Below are positions 51,618 through 58,048 of a DNA stretch of 64,000 bases, in pieces. Under the pieces are notes generated by a model. It searched no databases and was not told the origin of the DNA. It was given only the letters and a program-made list of their open reading frames with translations. The stretch lies in assembly GCA_964353335.1 (NCBI GenBank), contig CAYGVI010000001.1, forward strand, positions 134,418 to 198,417, in the 5' to 3' direction. Each line of letters begins with the position of its first letter. Within the stretch, counting starts at the first letter, position 1. The stretch comes from JAWAAW01 sp964353335. Its GTDB lineage: Archaea; Nanobdellota; Nanobdellia; Woesearchaeales; ARS49. Both the position numbers and the translations under genes were made by a program.

Positions 51618-51866
51618 CTATTCAGCAAGATATTTGACATCTAATATGTTCTTATACCACACTCGGATATCCTTTTTTGGCAGCGGACCGGTAACCGAAG
51701 AAACAAAGCCGTCTCTTGAAAGCGTCAAATAATCATCAGCAAAACCCTTGATTCTGCCCTGCACCTGAACAGTGCTTGCGCCCAACGCCACTGCAACAGG
51801 GTCTGACCGCGGGTCAATGTACAGCAATACACGCATTCCAATATCCGTTACATCAAAATCAATCAT
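51618..51866 (-). CDS. small beta-rich protein starting next to tRNA-Ser
   Basis: 82 aa from the ATG at 51866; the longer frame to 51992 is translation of the tRNA itself and is rejected. The protein is mostly beta (MRVLLYIDP, TVQVQGRIKGFADDYLTLS, IRVWYKNILDVKYLAE), with an Sm-like outline, but no family motif. Its ATG is one base after the discriminator base of tRNA-Ser(CGA), so 3' processing of the tRNA would release a leaderless mRNA. Convergent with S10, 2 bases apart. Confidence 0.6.
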   Translation of the reverse strand: MIDFDVTDIGMRVLLYIDPRSDPVAVALGASTVQVQGRIKGFADDYLTLSRDGFVSSVTGPLPKKDIRVWYKNILDVKYLAE

Positions 51867-51867
51867 A

Positions 51868-51984
51868 CGCCGCCGCTCGGATTTGAACCGAGAGACCCGT
51901 AAGGGTCCGGTTCGCTTGGACCTCTCGTCCTGATGGACTTCAAGGTTTCGAGACCGGTGCACTACCAGGTTATGCGACGGCGGC
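51868..51984 (-). tRNA. tRNA-Ser(CGA) with 34-nt intron
   Basis: Acceptor GCCGCCG pairs CGGCGGC, discriminator G (51868). Long variable arm ACCCTTACGGGT; T stem CTCGG/CCGAG; anticodon stem CCGGT/ACCGG; loop CTCGAA|A gives CGA (51948-51950). Intron 51913-51946 at the 37/38 site. A TATA-like GTTTAAAAAT on this strand (52011-52020) is about 30 nt upstream and on the other strand serves the glycosylase gene. Unlike three other tRNAs nearby it has no downstream copy of its own 3' end. Confidence 0.92.
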
Positions 51985-52040
51985 AATGACACTAATAATC
52001 TTGTGAAGCATTTTTAAACCTTGCCTAAATAACAGCATGG

Positions 52041-52433
52041 ATGGTCAGAATCTGGCATGTTAAGCCCGAATACCTGGACAACCAGCGACTGCTTGGCGAA
52101 CACCTTGAGATTCACGTGATTATCGGCGCGGTTGTGAAGCGCCATTTGAAAAAGAAAGGCGGATACGTCAACCATCCTGAAACAATAAAGTACGAACACA
52201 AAATCAAATTCCTGCTGAAAAGGCACACGGCAATTGTCAGCGAGATGCGCAAAAGAGGGTGGAAATCAGGCAGAATCCACGAAACACCTTTGCCAATCAC
52301 AAAAATTCCAAAAAGCTCAATGAAAGACTTCAAGCCGACAAAGCAGATGATTCTACATGATATCTCAGACCTCAAGCAGCGCTGGAAAAAAGAAGGAAAG
52401 AAAGGCGGAAGGCTAACTCTAAGAAACAATTAA
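52041..52433 (+). CDS. pyrimidine-dimer DNA glycosylase (T4 endonuclease V-like)
   Basis: 130 aa. Begins MVRIWHVKPEYLDNQRLLGE. T4 endonuclease V and its cellular relatives have the same layout: N-terminal R-I, then a helix ...HLxxEYRELPRVFGAV; here HLEIHVIIGAV keeps the catalytic Glu position. GYVNHPETIKY is the family HP tract. The catalytic nucleophile of the family is the N-terminal amine after Met removal. Excises UV-induced cyclobutane dimers. TTTTTAAAC (52011-52019) is 26 nt before the ATG. Confidence 0.8.
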   Translation: MVRIWHVKPEYLDNQRLLGEHLEIHVIIGAVVKRHLKKKGGYVNHPETIKYEHKIKFLLKRHTAIVSEMRKRGWKSGRIHETPLPITKIPKSSMKDFKPTKQMILHDISDLKQRWKKEGKKGGRLTLRNN

Positions 52434-52506
52434 CGCCCCCGACGGGATTTGAACCCGTGTCAAAGCCGCGAGAGGGCTTTATCCTTGGCCGCTAGACGAC
52501 AGGGGC
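52434..52506 (-). tRNA. tRNA-Glu(CTC)
   Basis: 73 nt, no intron. Acceptor GCCCCTG pairs CGGGGGC (one G-T), discriminator G (52434). Anticodon stem AAGCC/GGCTT with loop CTCTCGC, anticodon CTC (52470-52472); T stem ACGGG/CCCGT. No downstream copy of the 3' end. Confidence 0.94.
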
Positions 52507-52543
52507 ATTATACGACGATAAGGTTAGGGGCAGTTTTTAAAGT

Positions 52544-53374
52544 TTATGTTTGCCTTTGAAAGCGCCTGAGAACTTCCGGAATAACCGCCACCAAATCGCT
52601 CGCGAGGTATCCAAAGCCTTTCTTCTTGTACAGCAGTTCTGCAGCCTTGCCGTTGATAAAAGCAGCAGCGCAGGCAGCCGCGAACAAATCATTTCCCTGC
52701 GCTATCAAGCCTGCGGTAATTCCGGCGAGAACATCGCCGGTTCCGCCGTGAGTCATCCCTGCATTGCCTGTTGTGTTCATTGCAGACTTATCTTTTGAAA
52801 TTATTACTGTGTTCGGATGGCCTTTTTTGACTAAAACATTTGCGCCGAGGTTTGCCTGCAGGTTTTTCTCTGTCATTCCGCTGTTTTCAAGCAAAGCCTC
52901 CAGCTCTTTTGCGTGCGGAAGCATTACGGAATAAAGCATGTCCTGCACACGGACTGCCCGCAATGCAGCTGCGTCAATGACCATTGGCCTTTTGACTTTT
53001 GCAATTATTTCCTGCATAAACTCCCTTGCGCCTGGAGTCAATGCGATTCCATTGCCGATTTCAACAACATCTGCCTTGTTCGCGAGCTCAAGGATTGCGT
53101 GAACATTGTCGCAGGTGAAGTTTGCGCACTTGATTTTTTTGGTTATCAAATCAGGGGAGATTGTGTTAATTGCCCACGCGACTTTCTCAGGCGCAGCGAC
53201 AGTTACGAGGTCAGCTCCGCTTCTTAGGACTGCCAAAGCGCCCATTCCGACAAGCGCAGGAGCGCCGATATAATCCTCACTGCCGCCGATAATCAGAACT
53301 GTGCCATTATCACCCTTATGTGACGTCTTTCTGCGCGGCTTCAGGACAATTCTGCCAGAACTGAGTCTAATCAT
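52544..53374 (-). CDS. nnrD: ADP/ATP-dependent NAD(P)H-hydrate dehydratase
   Basis: 276 aa from the ATG at 53374 (overlapping the upstream stop as ATGA; another ATG is at 53380). Repairs hydrated NAD(P)H. Conserved: NGTVLIIGGSEDYIGAPAL at the N-terminus, PHAKELEALL, and the phosphate-binding GGTGDVLAG. The companion epimerase domain NnrE found in fused bacterial enzymes is absent here. Operon with a 2-hydroxyacid dehydrogenase upstream. Confidence 0.9.
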   Translation of the reverse strand: MIRLSSGRIVLKPRRKTSHKGDNGTVLIIGGSEDYIGAPALVGMGALAVLRSGADLVTVAAPEKVAWAINTISPDLITKKIKCANFTCDNVHAILELANKADVVEIGNGIALTPGAREFMQEIIAKVKRPMVIDAAALRAVRVQDMLYSVMLPHAKELEALLENSGMTEKNLQANLGANVLVKKGHPNTVIISKDKSAMNTTGNAGMTHGGTGDVLAGITAGLIAQGNDLFAAACAAAFINGKAAELLYKKKGFGYLASDLVAVIPEVLRRFQRQT

Positions 53375-54387
53375 CCGCATTTTATCACATTGACAGGCTT
53401 CTTTGAGAGGAATCCCTCAATGTTTTCTATCGTTGTGTCAATAATGCGCATCAATGCCTCTTTTGAATAGAACGCGCTGTGAGGAGTGATAATCACGTTT
53501 GGCTGCTCAACAAGAACGTGCTCCTCAAGAAGGGTCCTGTAGTCAACCTTTGTTTCCTTCGAGGGCTTGCTCAGGAGCTCCAATTCATCCTTCATTACGC
53601 CTTCCTCCTCAATAACGTCAAGCCCAACACCTGAGAATATTCCTTTGACCACTCCCTCAAGTATTGCCCCTGTCTCAATTACCGCGCCTCTTGAAGTGTT
53701 AATGAGTATTGCGCCTTTCTTTACCTTGTTCAGGTTTTTCTTGTTGAGCATGTGCGTTGTTTCCTTTGTCAAAGGCACGTGGAATGTTATTACATCTGAC
53801 CCAGCAAGGAGCTTGTCAAACGGAACATAAGTGAACCCGCATTCCTTTGCAAGGACAGGATTAGGGAACAGGTCAAAGGCAATCACTTTCATTCCAAATC
53901 CCTCGCCGCCTATGTGCGCGACATTTCTGCCGATTTTTCCTGTGCCCACAACCCCGAGTGTTTTTCCCTTAAGGTCTGTGCCAATAAGCCCTTCGAACTC
54001 AAAGCTGCCGCTTCTCGTTTTCTCAACTGCCTGTACAATCTTGCGCGAAACAGCGAGCATAAGCGCAAAAGTGTGCTCTGCGACAGTAATATCGCCATAA
54101 GTCGGAACATTGCAGACAAGGCATTTCTTTCCCTTGCACGCCTGAAGGTCAATGTGATCAAAGCCAGTGCTCATTGTTGTGATAAGCTTCACTTTTGGCA
54201 GTTTTGCAAGAGCTTCCTTTCCAACTTTTGAATAAATAAAGACCGCAACAGCGTCAGCACCCTTTGCCTTGGAAGCAGTCTCTGCAGTGAGCTTCTCATC
54301 AACAAAAACCAGCTTGTGCTTCTTCAGCTTCTTCTTAACATACTCCTTTTCCCAGGGCTCCAGTTCAAAGAATGCAATTGATGCCAC
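53371..54387 (-). CDS. D-2-hydroxyacid dehydrogenase
   Basis: 338 aa, GTG start with TATA box GTTTAAATAC (54410-54419 on this strand) 26 nt upstream. NAD-binding GxGxxG is VGTGKIGRNVA. The catalytic Arg (NTSRGAV), Glu (LDVIEEEG) and His (ITPHSAF) are in family order. NAD-linked reduction of a 2-keto acid; D-lactate dehydrogenase or phosphoglycerate dehydrogenase-like are both possible. Coupled to nnrD. Confidence 0.88.
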   Translation of the reverse strand: MASIAFFELEPWEKEYVKKKLKKHKLVFVDEKLTAETASKAKGADAVAVFIYSKVGKEALAKLPKVKLITTMSTGFDHIDLQACKGKKCLVCNVPTYGDITVAEHTFALMLAVSRKIVQAVEKTRSGSFEFEGLIGTDLKGKTLGVVGTGKIGRNVAHIGGEGFGMKVIAFDLFPNPVLAKECGFTYVPFDKLLAGSDVITFHVPLTKETTHMLNKKNLNKVKKGAILINTSRGAVIETGAILEGVVKGIFSGVGLDVIEEEGVMKDELELLSKPSKETKVDYRTLLEEHVLVEQPNVIITPHSAFYSKEALMRIIDTTIENIEGFLSKKPVNVIKCG

Positions 54388-54420
54388 AGCTCAAAAGGCT
54401 TCAGAATTAGTATTTAAACA

Positions 54421-54636
54421 TTACGACGCCGAAACGTGAAATACGACGCCGTCACCCGGACAGCGGCCAACTTACGGGTTGGCGAGCCCGTGCTCCGGCT
54501 CCGCTTCTCTACGCCGTCGCCCGGATTACTTGACCAACCGCCGCGGCGGTTGTCAAGTTGCTCGACAATGCGTAACATTGTCGACATGAACCGGGACCGG
54601 TTCAAATCTAGAAATGGCTACGCCGTCGCCCGGATT
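54421..54636 (-). repeat. tRNA-Ser(GGA) 3' end repeats with hairpin elements
   Basis: Read on the tRNA strand (leftward), the last bases of tRNA-Ser(GGA) with its four-base trailer (19 bp, 54618-54636) recur exactly at 54509-54527; a diverged copy (CCGGGTGACGGCGTC) is at 54445-54460 and a fragment at 54421-54431. Between copies two and three is GCCAAC...GTTGGC then CGCTGTCC, the same core found after tRNA-Ala and tRNA-Thr. Between copies one and two lie three other hairpins (ACCGG/CCGGT-like, CGACAATG/CATTGTCG, CTTGACAACCGCC/GGCGGTTGGTCAAG). No gene in this stretch. Confidence 0.8.
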
Positions 54637-54721
54637 TGAACCGGGATACCCTTGCGGGTCAGGCTCGATGGCGCCTTTGCGCTTCCAGGCCTGTGCAATA
54701 ACCAGGTTATGCGACGACGGC
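54621..54721 (-). tRNA. tRNA-Ser(GGA) with 17-nt intron
   Basis: Acceptor GCCGTCG pairs CGACGGC, discriminator G (54621). Variable arm ACCCGCAAGGGT; T stem CCCGG/CCGGG; anticodon stem CAGGC/GCCTG; loop CTGGAA|A, anticodon GGA (54684-54686). Intron 54666-54682, the 37/38 site. Its 3' end is repeated downstream. Confidence 0.91.
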
Positions 54722-54780
54722 AAATTATACGATAAAATTGAGAAGGATGTCTTATAAAGCTTTCTTAGAAAAAAGAAAAA

Positions 54781-54806
54781 AAGAAATAAGAATATGCTTA
54801 TTTCTT
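54781..54806 (-). terminator. perfect hairpin with T-run
   Basis: AAGAAATAAG and CTTATTTCTT flank a 6-nt loop; reading leftward it overlaps the stop codon of the 51-aa gene and is followed by a T-rich stretch (54765-54780). Acts as intrinsic terminator for that gene. Confidence 0.7.
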
Positions 54807-54953
54807 GTGCTTGCCGATGTGGTGAATTCCTGAGATAAGCGCGAGCAGGGCAAGGATAAGAAGAGCTATCTTGTCATCTCCTGATCCATATGCGTAATAT
54901 CCTGCGACGAGCGCACCTATAATCATTATCCATCCACGGACTTTTGCTTCCAT
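54798..54953 (-). CDS. 51-aa two-span membrane protein
   Basis: MEAKVRGWIMIIGALVAGYY then a short polar turn (GSGDDK) and a second helix (IALLILALLALISG), ending in a His/Lys tail (HHIGKHKK). GAGGTG seven bases before the ATG. A small helix-turn-helix membrane peptide, overlapped at its end by a strong terminator hairpin. Function unknown. Confidence 0.65.
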   Translation of the reverse strand: MEAKVRGWIMIIGALVAGYYAYGSGDDKIALLILALLALISGIHHIGKHKK

Positions 54954-55002
54954 TAAAATCACCTCGTTTATCTAGATTACGAGAACACAGTATTAAAGCT
55001 TT

Positions 55003-55039
55003 ATGGCGATGGGGATATCCCCTGCGAGAATGGCGATGG
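55003..55039 (-). repeat. partial copy of tRNA-Met 3' end
   Basis: ATGGCGATGG at 55030-55039 (the tRNA 3' end plus one base) recurs at 55003-55012, separated by 17 bases including GGATATCC. Much shorter than the copies at the Ala, Ser and Thr genes, and without the GCTGTCC core, so possibly coincidence or an eroded example. Confidence 0.4.
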
Positions 55040-55104
55040 CGTGATTTGAACACGCGACCCACGCCTTATGAAAGCGTTGCTCTGCCGGGCTGAGCTACAT
55101 CGCC
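55031..55104 (-). tRNA. tRNA-Met(CAT)
   Basis: 74 nt, no intron. Acceptor GGCGATG pairs CATCGCC, discriminator A (55031). Anticodon stem ACGCT/GGCGT, loop TTCATAA, anticodon CAT (55068-55070); T stem GCGTG/CACGC. Loop and D arm (GTAGCTCAG) look like elongator Met; an Ile tRNA with modified C34 cannot be excluded. Confidence 0.9.
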
Positions 55105-55207
55105 TTAAGATAAGACGGTGAGAAAGAAGGCGGTTTAAAAAGCATGCGATTTTTACGGGAAAAATCGAATGGTGCTCAGGAATCATCAGATTCCTGACAG
55201 CTTGTTC

Positions 55208-55615
55208 TCAGAGCGCTGCCTTTATTGCATCCTGCACTTTTTTCATTTCCTCATCAGAAAGCTTCTTGTGAGGCCAGTGCTTAAGCCCGTCGTTGTTGAA
55301 CCTCGGCATAATGTGCAGGTGCGTGTGGAAAACCGCCTGCCCTGAAGCCGGCTTTGTGTTTATTCCGACATTAAACCCGTCTGCGTTCACCGCCTTCATC
55401 ACTGCAGTGGCGATTTTCTTTGTGCGCGTTATCATGTCGCTCAGCACTTCATCAGGGGTCTCAAGAAGGTCAACATGGTGCTCTTTGGGGACAACAAGCG
55501 TGTGCCCAGGGTTCACAGGCAGTATGTCAAGAAATGCGAAAATCTTGTCATTCTCATAGACCTTCATCGCAGGGATTTTTCCCGCGATAATCTTGCAAAA
55601 GACACAATCATCCAT
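55208..55615 (-). CDS. HIT-family hydrolase with intact triad
   Basis: 136 aa from the ATG at 55615, with GAGGTG just before; a GTG at 55627 is open but overlaps the ribosome site. Start DDCVFCKIIAGKIPA, then PVNPGHTLVVPKEHH, and the triad GQAVFHTHLHIMPR with all three His. Members hydrolyse or transfer nucleoside monophosphates. The neighbouring upstream HAD gene's stop lies inside the leader, so they form one operon. Contrast with the two HIT genes at 41508-42696. Confidence 0.93.
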   Translation of the reverse strand: MDDCVFCKIIAGKIPAMKVYENDKIFAFLDILPVNPGHTLVVPKEHHVDLLETPDEVLSDMITRTKKIATAVMKAVNADGFNVGINTKPASGQAVFHTHLHIMPRFNNDGLKHWPHKKLSDEEMKKVQDAIKAAL

Positions 55616-55623
55616 TTTGCACC

Positions 55624-56259
55624 TCACAAAAATTTCTCAATCTCGGTAAGGCTCTTGATTTTGTTCACATACTCGCGCGTTCCCTTGCGGTCAATAAGAA
55701 CAGCCATTATCCCTGCCTTTTCAGCCCCTGCAATGTCTGTTTCCATGCTGTCTCCAACCATAATCGCGTCTTCCTTGCTGACTCCCAGCTTCTCAAGCGC
55801 GAGGTCAAACATTTCAGGGTCTGTTTTCAAATATCCTGTTTCGTACGAGAAGCAAACCGCGTCAAAGAGCTTGTCAAAGCCGAACTTCTCAAGAACGCCG
55901 TCAACAGAGAGCTTGGGCGTGTTTGAAACAATTGCGATCTTGATTCCTTTCTTTTTCAGCATTTCAAGGGCTTCTATTGTCTCAGGATATGGCTGGGCAA
56001 GCAGCTTGTTCTTGTTCCAGACGCCCACAAGATTCTCAATAATCCAGTCCTTTGGCTGCAAATCCATCGCAACAAAGGCGTCAACAAACATTTTGACCTG
56101 GTCGTCATACGGCTTTGTCATTGCAACGCGCTCAAACTGCTCGACAAAATCACTGAAATGCATCCTCGGGTGCATAAACCTGTAAGTCTGCTTGAGCGGC
56201 GAATAGGCTCCCTGCTGCACAAGCGTCCCCCAAAAGTCAAACAATACTGCTTTTTTCAT
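55624..56259 (-). CDS. HAD-superfamily hydrolase
   Basis: 211 aa. Motif I FDFWGTL (Asp nucleophile, second Asp replaced by Trp as in several HAD phosphatase subgroups), motif II VSNTPK, motif III Lys near ETGYLKTDPE and motif IV VGDSMETDIAGA. A helical cap lies between residues 15 and 90. Probably a phosphatase of a small metabolite; substrate unknown. Followed by the HIT gene. Confidence 0.85.
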   Translation of the reverse strand: MKKAVLFDFWGTLVQQGAYSPLKQTYRFMHPRMHFSDFVEQFERVAMTKPYDDQVKMFVDAFVAMDLQPKDWIIENLVGVWNKNKLLAQPYPETIEALEMLKKKGIKIAIVSNTPKLSVDGVLEKFGFDKLFDAVCFSYETGYLKTDPEMFDLALEKLGVSKEDAIMVGDSMETDIAGAEKAGIMAVLIDRKGTREYVNKIKSLTEIEKFL

Positions 56260-56322
56260 TTTACCCCATTGACTCCAGTACTTGCCTGTTTAAAAGGTTA
56301 TGGCTGTCCACTCGCTTCGCTC

Positions 56323-56392
56323 ATGGACCAGCGGACAGCGGCCGACTTCGGTCAGCGAGCCCGCAGGTCCTCACTACGTGATGGACCAGCGG
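56323..56392 (-). repeat. tRNA-Ala(GGC) 3' end repeated with hairpin element
   Basis: CCGCTGGTCCAT (tRNA 3' end plus one) at 56381-56392 recurs exactly at 56323-56334. Between them, read on the tRNA strand: TCACGTAGTGAGGACC, then GCTGAC-CGAA-GTCGGC (perfect 6-bp hairpin), then CGCTGT before the repeat. The TCACGT(T)AGTGAGGACC lead is also present after tRNA-Ala(CGC). About 20 bases further left, GAGCGAAGCGAGTGGACAGCC is another short hairpin. No gene in 56260-56381. Confidence 0.85.
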
Positions 56393-56455
56393 GGATTTGA
56401 ACCCCGAGCCTCACCCATGCCATGGGCGCGTTCTACCGGGTTGAACTACTGGCCC
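56382..56455 (-). tRNA. tRNA-Ala(GGC)
   Basis: 74 nt, no intron. Acceptor GGGCCAG pairs CTGGTCC, discriminator A (56382); anticodon stem CGCCC/GGGTG, loop ATGGCAT, anticodon GGC (56419-56421); T stem CGGGG/CCCCG. Confidence 0.93.
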
Positions 56456-56531
56456 GCACACAATAAACCGCTGAATCGTCTTTAAAAAGGTGTCGATGCT
56501 GGGCAGGGGCTCACAAAACAGGTTTAACAAT

Positions 56532-57047
56532 TCAGAGATCAAAATTAAGCGCTTCGCCCACTCTGGACTCGCAATTTTTAAGCAAGTCGCGCAAAGTGCA
56601 AGGCGAACTGTTCTCTCCGCTCTGCTTCGCCAATTCCATTGCGATATAAGGGTTACTTCCCATAACAACTTCTGAAAAATAATATATTGTGCGCATCAAA
56701 TACTCAGGCACTTGCTCATCAACATCTGGCTTTTTGCCAAGGACCTCTTCAGCAACCTGCATCACACACGCGCTGGGGGAAAGGGTTTGATAACGGCGAA
56801 CATTATTCTCCCACGCCCTTTTCATAGTCCCCAGCAGAGGCTGCTTATCCATACACACAGGGTGGGAGTCTTCCTTGTTTCCGCGGGCAACACGATACTC
56901 GTTTATAACACGAAGCGCGTCAAGAGTTACAATACCCTCAAGCTGTTTTGCCGCAGCAAGCCTTTCTTCCTCGGTATGTGTCAGACTGTCAGTAACTGTG
57001 TTATTGTCCAAAAGCACGTCTTCAATCTGTGGGTAATTAACAACCAT
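56532..57047 (-). CDS. hypothetical soluble protein, 171 aa
   Basis: Start at the ATG 57047: the TATA box ATTTATATT (57070-57078 on this strand) is 26 nt upstream and the longer frame to 57113 runs through it. No membrane helix; mainly helical, with cysteines at SHPVCMDK, SACVMQ, SPCTLRD and NCESR. No family recognised. Confidence 0.6.
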   Translation of the reverse strand: MVVNYPQIEDVLLDNNTVTDSLTHTEEERLAAAKQLEGIVTLDALRVINEYRVARGNKEDSHPVCMDKQPLLGTMKRAWENNVRRYQTLSPSACVMQVAEEVLGKKPDVDEQVPEYLMRTIYYFSEVVMGSNPYIAMELAKQSGENSSPCTLRDLLKNCESRVGEALNFDL

Positions 57048-57096
57048 AGACAAAAAGAAACAGCATGTCAATATAAATCTTGGGTAAACACGACAA

Positions 57097-57186
57097 ATGG
57101 ACGCGATTGACATGGACGCGCCGGGTAGCGGTCAACAGCGGTTGACGAACCCTGCGGTCCTCACTAACGTGATGGACGCGCCGGGA
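57097..57186 (-). repeat. tRNA-Ala(CGC) 3' end repeated with hairpin element
   Basis: CCCGGCGCGTCCAT at the tRNA 3' end recurs at 57112-57125, and a shorter CGCGTCCAT at 57097-57105. Between the first two: TCACGTTAGTGAGGACC, GTCAAC-CGCT-GTTGAC (perfect 6-bp hairpin), then CGCTA. The lead and hairpin align with those after tRNA-Ala(GGC), with compensatory changes in the stem. No gene in this stretch. Confidence 0.85.
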
Positions 57187-57244
57187 ATTGAACCCGGTGC
57201 CTCACCCGTGCGAGGGGTGCGTTCTACCGATGAACTACGCGCCC
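57173..57244 (-). tRNA. tRNA-Ala(CGC)
   Basis: 72 nt, no intron. Acceptor GGGCGCG pairs CGCGTCC, discriminator A (57173); anticodon stem CACCC/GGGTG, loop CTCGCAC, anticodon CGC (57210-57212); T stem CCGGG/CCCGG. Confidence 0.93.
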
Positions 57245-57318
57245 GAACAACATTTATGAGAATAATTCGTCTTACGCGCTTTAAAAAACTTCTTATTAAG
57301 AGTCGTTTATCAAGAATG

Positions 57319-57351
57319 AAAAAATGGGGCGTCAGAAAAATATAACGCCCC
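57319..57351 (-). terminator. hairpin with T-run after glutaredoxin operon
   Basis: GGGGCGT and ACGCCCC flank a 12-nt A/T loop; read leftward it ends in ATTTTTTCATT. It lies about 60 bases after the glutaredoxin-like stop, a likely end of the Lgt operon transcript. Confidence 0.65.
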
Positions 57352-57411
57352 TTTGGTCTTTGATTGTGATTGACAAGCAGAGTTTGGTTTAAAAGCTTTA
57401 TTGTTTTGCAG

Positions 57412-57666
57412 TTATTTCTTGAGTTTGAGGGTCTTCTTCAGCGCCGCGCGGTCAAACCCGACAATAACTGTCTTATCGTCTATGATTATGACAGGCACGC
57501 CCATCTGGCCGCTTATCTTGACCATTTCCTCAGAAGCTGCAGAGTTATCTGAAACATCAATATCCTCAAACGCAACCTTGTTTTCCTTCAGATATTTCTT
57601 TGCATCGATGCAGTGAGGGCAGGTTGGAGTTGAGAAGATTCTGATTTTGTGCGGTTTTGCAGGCAT
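57412..57666 (-). CDS. glutaredoxin-like protein
   Basis: 84 aa. CPHC active site in FSTPTCPHCIDAKKYL, then MGVPVIIIDDKTVIVGFD (cis-Pro) as in NrdH/Grx-type redoxins. Reduces disulfides, possibly of envelope proteins or of ribonucleotide reductase. Eight bases after a lipoprotein gene in the leftward envelope operon. Confidence 0.88.
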   Translation of the reverse strand: MPAKPHKIRIFSTPTCPHCIDAKKYLKENKVAFEDIDVSDNSAASEEMVKISGQMGVPVIIIDDKTVIVGFDRAALKKTLKLKK

Positions 57667-57673
57667 AACACAC

Positions 57674-58021
57674 CTATTGCTTGATGTAAACGTATTTTGT
57701 CTCCCCTTCCTCTATTGACAATGAGTCTGTTGTCCATCCCTTCTGGACAGTCTTTGTGTTATTTGCAGTCGTATTGGTCGCATTAACTGTTATTGCCTTT
57801 GGCCTTTGCGCAATATTGCTCGTATTCTGTTTGGGCAATGGTGCAAGCGGGTTTGGCTCTATTGTAGTGGTGGTCTGCACAGTTTCTGTAACAGTTTGCG
57901 CAGCTTGCTGAACTGGTTCAAAAATATCATCTGCCTTGGCAGTCTCCTGCTCTTCCGCAGGGAAAGAAACACATCCTGCAAGCAGGATAACCGCAATCAC
58001 CAAAAAAATAGCTTTTTTCAT
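57674..58021 (-). CDS. small putative lipoprotein
   Basis: 115 aa. Signal MKKAIFLVIAVILLAGCVSF with lipobox LAGC (Cys 17). The mature part is low complexity, rich in Thr, Asn, Ala and Gln with several N-glycosylation sequons; only the end (EEGETKYVYIKQ) looks folded. Directly downstream of lgt, 27 bases away. Confidence 0.7.
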   Translation of the reverse strand: MKKAIFLVIAVILLAGCVSFPAEEQETAKADDIFEPVQQAAQTVTETVQTTTTIEPNPLAPLPKQNTSNIAQRPKAITVNATNTTANNTKTVQKGWTTDSLSIEEGETKYVYIKQ

Positions 58022-58048
58022 AACAATCCAGCCTCACTTCCAAGTATT

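Noticed and set aside
51618..51992. Longer version of the small gene starting at 51992
   Set aside because: The first 42 codons are the tRNA-Ser(CGA) sequence; the ATG at 51866 is the only sensible start.
54421..57186. CRISPR array, suggested by spaced direct repeats near several tRNA genes
   Set aside because: The repeats are the 3' ends of different tRNA genes, two to four copies each, with unequal spacing, and no cas genes are near.
57097..57345. 82-aa frame on the + strand across tRNA-Ala(CGC)
   Set aside because: It is translation of the tRNA and its repeated 3' ends on the opposite strand.
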